Shown: in pieces, positions 9,033 through 15,141 of the stretch
Numbering within the stretch: the first letter of the stretch is position 1
Layout of the letters: every line of letters begins with the position of its first letter
Assembly: GCF_001700435.1 (NCBI RefSeq)
Contig: NZ_LYPC01000014.1
Span: 248,001-312,000 of the forward strand
From: Paenibacillus pectinilyticus
Lineage (GTDB): Bacteria > Bacillota > Bacilli > Paenibacillales > NBRC-103111
DNA length: 64,000 bases
Direction: 5' to 3'
Program-made: the position numbers and the translations under genes
Notes under the pieces: generated by a model
Database searches by the model: none
What the model was told of the DNA's origin: nothing
The model's input: only the letters and a program-made list of their open reading frames with translations

Positions 9033-10057
9033 CAGTACAACGTTATGAGGGGCTCTCTAGAGAGAGAGTCGAAGAAATCCTTGCAAAAATCGGAACACTC
9101 CGGGCAGGAGTGATTGGGGACGCTTGCCTTGATGTTTACTGGGAAGCAGATATGACAAAAAGCGTATTGTCGCGCGAAACGCCTCACTACACACTTCCTA
9201 TCGTCGTTGAACGATATTCACCTGGAGCAGCTGGCAATGTGGCGGCGAATTTGAAAGCTCTAGGATGTCGGGAAGTATTCATTTGCTCGGTCATCGGCCA
9301 TGATTGGCGAGGGGAGTTATTAAAGCAGCAGTTCAGAAACCGGGAAATCGACACATCATTTATTCTAGAAGAGGACGCTTGGTGCACACCGGCTTATTGT
9401 AAACCTATCCGTGTTGGACTACAGCAATCAAGGCAGGAAGATCCCCGCCTTGACTTTCAAAACTTCCGTGAACTTCCGGAGAACATTGCTAGTAAGCTGG
9501 CCAATAGGTTAGATGACATGGCGGAACATTGCGATGTGATTGCAGTCACGGATCAATTAACAATTGGCGTGGTCGGTGCAATCATTCGCGACAGACTATC
9601 CTATTGGGCGGAAAAAGGGAAACTCATTCTTGTCGACAGCCGAGATCGCATCGGATTGTACCGCAACGTCATCGTAAAACCGAATGAAATTGAAGCAGCT
9701 CATTGGGTAAAATCCGACTTCATTGGGACGGAACGTACAATATCCGAGTGGTCGGATGTCGCTATACGTTTGTCACAGGAGGTCAAAGGGAATTGCTGCG
9801 TTACGCTAGGTTCGGAAGGCGCATTGTGGGTCGAATCTGGCATGTGCACGCTGGTTGCAACTCGTCCATTGGAGCCGCCGATTGATATCGTCGGTGCGGG
9901 AGACGGATTTGCCTCAGCTTTAGTATGCGCCTTAGGAGCGGGCAGTGAAGGACAAGAGGCAACGGCGTTTGCCCATCTGGCTGCTTCCATCGTCATTAAG
10001 AAAATCGGTACGACCGGCACAGCTTCTCCAGAAGAGATTCGGTCGAGCCAATTCTAA
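9029..10057 (+). CDS. PfkB-family sugar kinase, HldE/RfaE-like
   Basis: The ATG at 9029 overlaps the preceding stop codon (ATGA) and has a purine-rich ribosome site, giving 342 residues. It shows PfkB ribokinase features: the N-terminal GVIGDACLDVYW, the substrate loop PGAAGNVAANLKALG, the kinase Asn-Glu region KPNEIEA and the C-terminal anion hole DIVGAGDGFASA with the catalytic Asp. These sequences resemble the kinase half of HldE (RfaE), which phosphorylates D-glycero-D-manno-heptose 7-phosphate. There is no nucleotidyltransferase half. With the neighbouring GmhA-like isomerase and HAD phosphatase it suggests a heptose-like activation route, or kinase action on another ketose or aldose phosphate. 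The family is sure; the substrate is inferred from context only. Confidence 0.85.
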   Translation: MTVQRYEGLSRERVEEILAKIGTLRAGVIGDACLDVYWEADMTKSVLSRETPHYTLPIVVERYSPGAAGNVAANLKALGCREVFICSVIGHDWRGELLKQQFRNREIDTSFILEEDAWCTPAYCKPIRVGLQQSRQEDPRLDFQNFRELPENIASKLANRLDDMAEHCDVIAVTDQLTIGVVGAIIRDRLSYWAEKGKLILVDSRDRIGLYRNVIVKPNEIEAAHWVKSDFIGTERTISEWSDVAIRLSQEVKGNCCVTLGSEGALWVESGMCTLVATRPLEPPIDIVGAGDGFASALVCALGAGSEGQEATAFAHLAASIVIKKIGTTGTASPEEIRSSQF

Positions 10058-10081
10058 TTTGAAAAGAAAGGACTGATTCTG

Positions 10082-10732
10082 TTGACCTCGGCAGAACATG
10101 TTCAGTTTGCGATAAAAGAGCTTCTTCATAAATATCCGGATTTATCGATATGCTGTGCAGATTTTGAAAAAGCGTTTTATAGGGTGGCAGATACTTACCG
10201 TTCCGGCGGAAAGTTGCTTGTCTGCGGCAATGGCGGCAGCGCTTCTGATAGCGAGCATATTGTCGGTGAATTAATGAAGGGGTTTATGTCTAGAAGGCCG
10301 CTGCCGGAAGAGCAACGGCATACATTCACCTCCCTCTTCCCAGAAGAGGGAGCTTATTTGGCCGATCAACTGCAAGGAGCCTTGCCAGCCATCTCCCTAG
10401 TCAGCCATTCTGCCTTGATGACGGCTTATGCTAACGATGTTGCCCCCGATATGATCTTTGCTCAACAAGTATTTGGTTTTGCAAAGCCAGGCGATGCGCT
10501 ACTCGCAATAAGCACGTCCGGCAATTCGGGGAATGTAGTTCGAGCTGCGCAAGTAGCCAAAGCCTTGGGTGTTACGACGATTGGTTTGACTGGAGAAGGT
10601 GGAGGACGACTGGCGGAGCTATGTGATGTAACGATCTGCGTTCCATGGCGGCAGACACCGGATATTCAAGAGCGTCATCTCCCGATTTATCATACACTTT
10701 GTGTTTTATTGGAAAAGGAATTTTTTGCATAG
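10082..10732 (+). CDS. SIS-domain phosphosugar isomerase, GmhA-like
   Basis: The gene uses a TTG start at 10082 with AAAGGA about 9 nt upstream and encodes 216 residues. The SIS signature is plain: LLVCGNGGSASDSEHIVGEL near residue 47, matching sedoheptulose 7-phosphate isomerase, then AISTSGNSGNV near residue 142 for phosphate binding and a C-terminal QERHLPIYHTLC, the segment whose Glu and His act in GmhA. An insertion of about 35 residues after MKGFMSRRPLPEEQRH is longer than in the classical enzyme. It lies 24 nt after the kinase gene in the same operon. It likely interconverts a ketose phosphate and an aldose phosphate. A role in lipopolysaccharide is not expected in this Gram-positive setting. 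Confidence 0.85.
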   Translation: MTSAEHVQFAIKELLHKYPDLSICCADFEKAFYRVADTYRSGGKLLVCGNGGSASDSEHIVGELMKGFMSRRPLPEEQRHTFTSLFPEEGAYLADQLQGALPAISLVSHSALMTAYANDVAPDMIFAQQVFGFAKPGDALLAISTSGNSGNVVRAAQVAKALGVTTIGLTGEGGGRLAELCDVTICVPWRQTPDIQERHLPIYHTLCVLLEKEFFA

Positions 10733-10774
10733 TGGTCCCTTGTGTTTTTGTTCTCATTCAGGAGGTAAGCTAAT

Positions 10775-11590
10775 ATGTCGTTTCGTTTCGGTTTCCAGAC
10801 CTATACGTGGCAAATAGCCTATGATAAATATGCAGATAAACTGCCGCATATCCTACACATTATTAAAGCAGCCGGCGGAAAAGGTGTAGAACCAGAAGTA
10901 TGTATGATGGGGCCATACGTCACAGACCCTGCATTGCTACATGCAGATTTAGAACAAAAGCAATTGCAATTAGGGGCTATTTGTCTTGCTTTAGAATGGA
11001 AGCATGAGCAAGAAACACCGGAGGAACAAGCTGAAGCGGATCGTGTGATTGCTTATTTGCGTCACTTTCCTGGAACCCTATTAATTCTAGGTCAGCGACC
11101 AGGAATGAATCGTAGCCACTTGGCTGAGAGACAAGCGAACGCTTTACTGAATATTAATGCTGTTGCTAAGCGTTCTTATGAGCAAGGTGTAAGATGTGCC
11201 TTTCATCCGAATTCGCCTGCAGGCTCCATATTTCGAACAGAAAAAGATTATCAGATTTTGCTTGGAGGCTTAAATCCAGCTTATTGTGGTTATGCTCCGG
11301 ATACAGGACATATTGCCAAAGGTGGCATGGATGTCATACAAACATTTCGGAAGTATCGGTCATTTATTGACCATGTCCATTTTAAAGATATGACATCTGA
11401 AGGCCAATGGTGCGCCATGGGGCAAGGAAGTATTGATCATTTAGAGATCGTTCGATTGCTACATGAAACTAATTACAACGGCTGGATTATGGTAGAGGAA
11501 GAATCGATAGAGGCTGAAGCATCACCCGATCAGGTTACATTAGCCAATGGGAAATATATACAGGAAATTTTAAGAGGCGATAGGATCTAA
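10775..11590 (+). CDS. Sugar phosphate isomerase/epimerase, xylose-isomerase-like TIM barrel
   Basis: The 271-residue product begins right after a strong AGGAGGT site. Features of the AP-endonuclease-2-like TIM barrel are visible: GFQTYTW at strand 1, CAFHPNSPAG in the middle, GYAPDTGHIAKGG near residue 170 and the metal ligand segments HVHFKDM and GWIMVEEES, whose His, Asp and Glu residues typically bind a divalent metal. No signal peptide is seen, so it is cytoplasmic. It is the last gene of the phosphosugar operon and is followed by a strong terminator. Proteins of this kind interconvert ketoses or inososes; the exact substrate cannot be told here. Confidence 0.82.
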   Translation: MSFRFGFQTYTWQIAYDKYADKLPHILHIIKAAGGKGVEPEVCMMGPYVTDPALLHADLEQKQLQLGAICLALEWKHEQETPEEQAEADRVIAYLRHFPGTLLILGQRPGMNRSHLAERQANALLNINAVAKRSYEQGVRCAFHPNSPAGSIFRTEKDYQILLGGLNPAYCGYAPDTGHIAKGGMDVIQTFRKYRSFIDHVHFKDMTSEGQWCAMGQGSIDHLEIVRLLHETNYNGWIMVEEESIEAEASPDQVTLANGKYIQEILRGDRI

Positions 11591-11624
11591 AGTAATGTTA
11601 ACTAGCATACCAATTGTTCAAATT

Positions 11625-11659
11625 AACAAGAGCTGCCGCGAGGTGGCTCTTGTTTATGC
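11625..11659 (+). terminator. Rho-independent terminator ending phosphosugar operon
   Basis: A 13-bp stem starting AACAAGAGC and closing GCTCTTGTT carries a GCGA tetraloop and is followed by a short T-rich stretch. A hairpin of like size lies at exactly the same distance before the second sigK remnant at 55507. Confidence 0.8.
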
Positions 11660-11680
11660 ATGCGTAAATTAAAATGAGAA

Positions 11681-12212
11681 ATTTACGTTGCTTCGTGTTC
11701 ACAACCTCAAAAAATTCGATAACACTGGAGAAGATTTGGAAGATTTGATCTCCATCGGAACGATTGGCCTGATCAAAGCTATCGAATCATTCTCGCCGAA
11801 TAAGGGCACGAAGCTAGCGACTTTTGCAGCACGTTGCATTGAGAACGAGATCTTGATGCATCTGTGCTCCTTGAAGAAAACACGGAAAGACGTATCCTTG
11901 CATGACCCGATCGGAACGGACAAAGAGGGGAATGAGATTACGCTCATCGATATCCTCGGCAGCGAGGCGGACGATGTGGTGGATGCGGTGCAGTTAAAGA
12001 TCGAGAAGTCGATGATATATAATAATTTAGAGATTTTGGATGACCGCGAGAAGGAAGTTGTTGTCGGTCGGTTTGGTTTAGAACTTGGCGGCGAGGAACG
12101 GACGCAGCGGGAAATCGCGAGGGAGCTGGGGATTTCGCGTTCATATGTGTCGCGAATTGAGAAGCGGGCGCTCATGAAGCTCTATCATGAATTTTATAAG
12201 GCGAAGAGGTAA
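11681..12212 (+). pseudogene. sigK: Truncated sporulation sigma factor SigK, copy 1
   Basis: From about 11700 to 12212 the frame encodes the sigma-K sequence from the region [20 protein letters not shown] (region 2) through [16 protein letters not shown] and the region 4 helix-turn-helix ([27 protein letters not shown]). A normal SigK has about 60 more N-terminal residues, including the pro-sequence and the start of region 2; these are absent, and the possible TTG start at 11688 has no convincing ribosome site. At the 5' edge the expected LRLVAHIV is degraded to LLRVHNL. Thus it is a 5'-truncated remnant, probably not functional, though the DNA-binding part is intact. Positions 11681-12070 match 55507-55896 without gaps, with only scattered differences. 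Confidence 0.8.
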
Positions 12213-12282
12213 AAGAGTGGAATTCATTTGATTGGCATCGCAATCTTCATTCATTTGGCATCAAATAATGGAGGCGAAGACA

Positions 12283-12954
12283 ATGACAGCCTTAATTCAA
12301 ATTGAGCACGTGAGCAAATTTTATCACATGGGCGGCGAGACCATTCGAGCGCTGGATGACATTTCGATGGATATCGTGCAAGGCGAATTTGTCACTAATA
12401 TGGGGCCTTCGGGCTCAGGAAAGTCCACGCTGATGAACATCATCGGCTGTTTGGACGTTTCGGACGAAGGTCTGTATGTGCTCGATGGGAAGCAGATTCA
12501 CTCGCTTAAGGATTCACAATTGGCCGAGATCCGGAATCGGAAGATCGGATTTGTTTTTCAGAACTTTAATTTGCTGCCGAGATTAAATGCTTACGAGAAT
12601 GTGGAGTTACCGTTAATTTATCGCGGGCTGACGAGGAAACAGCGGGAGCCGCTGGTTTTGGAAGCGCTAGAAGCAGTCGATCTGCTGGATCGCCGGAAGC
12701 ATTTTCCGTCAGAGCTGTCCGGTGGACAGCAGCAACGTGTGGCGATAGCTAGGACGCTGGCGGGAGATCCGCCGATCATCTTGACGGATGAGCCGACGGG
12801 GGCTTTGGATTCGAAGACCGGCGTTGAGATTATGGATATATTTAGGCGTTTGAATGAGCAGGGGCGGACGATTATTTTGATCACGCATGATCGGCAAGTA
12901 GCGGAGCAGGCGAAGCGGGTTGTGCGGTTTCGGGATGGGCGGTTGGTTCATTAG
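12283..12954 (+). CDS. Orphan ABC transporter ATP-binding protein, MacB/LolD-like
   Basis: The ATG at 12283 has GGAGG 8 nt upstream and gives 223 residues; in-frame upstream ATGs lack a site. Walker A is GPSGSGKST near residue 45, the Q-loop is VFQNFNLLPRL, the signature is LSGGQQQRVAIAR and Walker B is IILTDEPTGALDSKTG, followed by the switch His in LITHD. The TALIQIEHVSKFYHMGG opening is typical of the MacB/LolD/HrtA class that partners FtsX-like permeases, not sugar importers. No FtsX-like permease follows; instead there is a hairpin and debris of MalF/MalG genes. It may be a relic or pair with a permease encoded elsewhere. It should not be taken as the energiser of the nearby sugar importers, which need an MsmX/MalK-type subunit. 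Confidence 0.85.
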   Translation: MTALIQIEHVSKFYHMGGETIRALDDISMDIVQGEFVTNMGPSGSGKSTLMNIIGCLDVSDEGLYVLDGKQIHSLKDSQLAEIRNRKIGFVFQNFNLLPRLNAYENVELPLIYRGLTRKQREPLVLEALEAVDLLDRRKHFPSELSGGQQQRVAIARTLAGDPPIILTDEPTGALDSKTGVEIMDIFRRLNEQGRTIILITHDRQVAEQAKRVVRFRDGRLVH

Positions 12955-12986
12955 AATAAGATTAAGTAAAGAAAAAATGATACAGG

Positions 12987-13010
12987 GCCTTACGAGAAAT
13001 CGTAGGGCTA
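12987..13010 (+). terminator. Hairpin after orphan ATPase gene
   Basis: A 9-bp stem (GCCTTACGA with TCGTAGGGC) closes on a GAAA tetraloop; the T-run after it is weak. It probably ends the orphan ATPase transcript. Confidence 0.55.
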
Positions 13011-13040
13011 TTTGAGCTCTCAAACGGATTAGTATGAACC

Positions 13041-13667
13041 CGTGTTCAGCTATATTCAGAAGCAAATTTTCCGAGCAGCAGGAGGCGGTGAGGCATGACA
13101 ATCAGCTCCAAGTTAAAACCGCTGTATTACATCGTTTTTGTGTGTATCACAGTCATTGTTCTCTTACCGTTATTCTTCGTCCTATTTGCATCTTTGAAGC
13201 CTGCTTCAGAGCTTGCAGCTACGTCTCCATTAGCTATTCCAAATAACTTCTAATTGAGAAAATTAAAGACTGCTTGTATTAAAGGCAATATTCTAAATGG
13301 GTTTAAAAATAGGTTCATCTTAATCTTTGTCAGTGTTGTTTTTAACATGATTTTAGGCACGATGACAGCTTATATAATTGAATCGATTCGATTTTCGATA
13401 AAAAAAAGTGATCTTCGTACTATTCACGGTTGTGATGGTTGTTCCATTTTACACCACAGAAGTAGCGAGGTTCCAAATACTTAAAGCGCCCAGCAAAGAA
13501 GTTACATACGTTGTATACGGCCCTTATGTCTTTCGTCGGGGAGCGCGCTTCCTACTGGAATGAATTCTCGGCAGCCATTCTCATCATCATGCACCCTACC
13601 GTACTCATCTACCTATTAGTTCAGCAATATGTATTTGCTGAACTAATAGACGGAGCAGTAAAATGAT
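13041..13667 (+). pseudogene. Decayed MalF tail and MalG-type permease remnant
   Basis: An ATG at 13095 behind GGAGG opens a 52-codon frame whose product (ISSKLKPLYYIVFV..., LLPLFFVLFASLKP) is the N-terminus of a MalG-type permease; it stops at 13251. The next segment resumes with NGFKNRFILIFVSVVFNMILGTMTAYII, then shifts frame into a stretch reading VPFYTTEVARFQ, and finally reads SYWNEFSAAILIIMHPTVLIYLLVQQYVFAELIDGAVK before a stop at 13667, the normal MalG ending. The middle of the gene, including the EAA loop, is missing. Just upstream, 13041-13098 reads YIQKQIFRAAGGGEA and stops over the MalG start, like the tail of a MalF partner. This is a dead importer pair with at least two frame changes and internal deletion. 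Confidence 0.75.
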
Positions 13668-13737
13668 AAAAGGAATCTGCCAGTTCAATATTTCAAACAA
13701 TTTCAATTAAGTCCTTAATAAGAATTAATCTTTTTTT

Positions 13738-13869
13738 GAGGTTATCCCAGTGTAAGAACTATGGGATAACCTTTTTGCCGTATAAGCGTAAATAAGTAAT
13801 TAATTGTGCCTACCTATTTTGGAAAATGAGTATGCATTCAATAGTGTGAATCGCAATTACTATTAGAGA
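13738..13869 (+). repeat. 132-bp repeat, copy 1 (binding-protein tail, terminator, promoter relic)
   Basis: This stretch matches 35266-35397, which lies between two binding-protein genes. It begins with the last codons of such a gene (GAGGTTATCCCA then a stop), includes the same hairpin with a T-run, and ends with a well conserved block containing CCTACCT, TTTTGGAAAATG, TGCATTCAA, GTGTGAATC and CAATTACTATTAGAGA. No complete gene follows it here; the next homology is a permease tail at 13877. It is probably what is left of a lost binding-protein gene and its neighbour's promoter. Confidence 0.75.
13740..13776 (+). terminator. Terminator inside repeat copy 1
   Basis: GGTTATCCCA pairs perfectly with TGGGATAACC across a 12-nt loop and is followed by TTTTT. 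The same structure recurs at 35268-35307. Confidence 0.75.
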
Positions 13870-13876
13870 ACACGTT

Positions 13877-14060
13877 AACTTGTATAGCCCAGTTGTTTAT
13901 CAGTCCGGTGATATTCTGGATACCCTCTTATATAGAATTGGTCTGGTTGAAAATAATTACTCGGTTGCCGCTGCTGTTGGATTTATTAAGTCGGTTGTCT
14001 CTTTCGTATTAATTGGTACCGGATATTGGTTGGCATTTCGGTTTGCCAAATACCGCATTT
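13877..14060 (+). pseudogene. LplB-type permease, C-terminal fragment
   Basis: The frame reads NLYSPVVYQSGDILDTLLYRIGLVENNYSVAAAVGFIKSVVSF and on to FAKYRIF, which is the last quarter of an LplB-type permease. The intact paralogue at 46789 ends with the same pattern (LYSPGVYSSGDIIDTYAFRQG ... FTDYRVF). All earlier membrane segments and the EAA loop are absent, and the usual stop after YRIF has been replaced by Cys, so the frame runs on to 14161 into unrelated sequence. It adjoins the 132-bp repeat, and together with the MalG debris upstream it marks the site of repeated transporter loss. Confidence 0.75.
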
Positions 14061-14104
14061 TTTGCTTATGGGTTAAGTTACTTGGGGTGATGTATAAGCA
14101 TAAG

Positions 14105-14162
14105 TTTTCAAAGGATTTCGTAACTTTAGCAACGATACAAGGTATATTATTCACTCTATAAT
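14105..14162 (+). promoter_or_regulatory. Regulator box 1 and promoter of the GH43/GH35 operon
   Basis: A 24-bp box at 14105-14128 (TTTTCAAAGG plus ATTTCGTAACTTTA) is followed after exactly 28 nt by TATAAT at 14157-14162. No good -35 hexamer is seen, as expected for an activator-dependent promoter. The box holds two TTTC half-sites 10 bp apart. The same arrangement occurs at 21011, 23117 and 24889. The predicted transcript starts about 25 nt before the ATG at 14194. Confidence 0.7.
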
Positions 14163-14193
14163 GGATGAATAGTGATTTAGGAGGAAGACTCAT

Positions 14194-15126
14194 ATGTCAG
14201 ACATTTGTTTGAAAGATCAACTGTATGAAGGCTATCTTTTTGTTTATTTCATAGGTGAGTCCGAAGAAGGAGAGCAAGTTTATTTCTCTTTAAGTCAAGA
14301 TGGTTTGCACTGGAAGGACTTAAATAATGGTAAGCCGGTGCTAAAATCCAGCATTGGTGAAATGGGTGTACGTGACCCTTTTATCCTTCGATCTCCGTTG
14401 GACGGAAAGTTCAACATCATAGCAACAGATTTGCGCATTGCGAGCGACAAAGGTTGGGATGTCGCGCAATATAGCGGGAGCCGTTCGATCATCATTTGGG
14501 AATCGATAGATCTAGTTCACTGGTCGGAGGAGAGCAGCTTTGAGATCGACATCCCAGACGCAGGGTGTGTTTGGGCTCCTGAATCTATTTATGATGAGCA
14601 ATCAGAGGAACATTTACTGTTCTGGGCTTCCATGACGAAAAGGGAGAGCACGGAGTCTAAACAAATCATTTACAGTTCCAGAACCAAGGATTTTAAGCAC
14701 TTTTCGAAACCAGAGTGCTATATAGAACGGAAGAATCACGTCATTGATACTTCAATTATTAAGGAGGGCGATGTTTATTATCGCTTTTCTAAAGATGAAA
14801 CGAAGAAGTGTATTATCCTTGAGCAAAGTCGTTCTTTGTCCAGCCAATCGTTCTACGATCTAGAATCTCCTGTTTTGGATAGCATGCTCGGGGTTGAAGG
14901 ACCTATCGTATTCAAATTCAATGACCGCAACGAATGGTGTCTGATGGTTGATCAATTTGCTGCCAATAAGGGATATTTACCCTTGGTCACAGATGATTTA
15001 TCAAGTGGTCATTTCCGTGTGTTGAATTCAGAGGAATATTTCCTTGGTGATACGAAAAAAAGGCACGGATCGATTTTGAATCTAACTAGAGCCGAATATG
15101 ATACCTTACTGGGGACAATGGGATAG
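14194..15126 (+). CDS. Glycoside hydrolase family 43-like protein, cytoplasmic
   Basis: The 310-residue protein follows AGGAGGAAG at a good distance. It lacks a signal peptide. Its sequence fits a single five-bladed propeller: SLSQDGLHWKDL near residue 30, RDPFILRS near 62 (the Asp that tunes catalysis), VWAPESIYD near 127, a DTSIIKEGDVYYRF blade near 187 and EGPIVFKF near 230, whose Glu is the likely acid. The N-terminal Asp of typical GH43 (the base) is less obvious, so activity on a standard GH43 substrate is not assured. It shares an operon with the GH35 enzyme 16 nt downstream, suggesting it trims arabinose or galactose side chains from imported arabinogalactan fragments. The operon is driven by regulator box 1. 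Confidence 0.75.
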   Translation: MSDICLKDQLYEGYLFVYFIGESEEGEQVYFSLSQDGLHWKDLNNGKPVLKSSIGEMGVRDPFILRSPLDGKFNIIATDLRIASDKGWDVAQYSGSRSIIIWESIDLVHWSEESSFEIDIPDAGCVWAPESIYDEQSEEHLLFWASMTKRESTESKQIIYSSRTKDFKHFSKPECYIERKNHVIDTSIIKEGDVYYRFSKDETKKCIILEQSRSLSSQSFYDLESPVLDSMLGVEGPIVFKFNDRNEWCLMVDQFAANKGYLPLVTDDLSSGHFRVLNSEEYFLGDTKKRHGSILNLTRAEYDTLLGTMG

Positions 15127-15141
15127 GAGGAGCTTTAGACA

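Noticed and set aside
9029-10732. The HldE-like kinase and GmhA-like isomerase as lipopolysaccharide core synthesis genes
   Set aside because: The window is clearly from a Gram-positive organism and there is no nucleotidyltransferase or heptosyltransferase in the operon.
12283-12954. The ABC ATPase as energiser of the nearby sugar importers
   Set aside because: Its sequence is of the MacB/LolD class and it is not linked to an importer operon. Sugar importers of this type use an MsmX/MalK-like ATPase.
13034-13246. A 70-codon frame over the MalG remnant
   Set aside because: The MalG homology lies in another frame, so this frame is a by-product.
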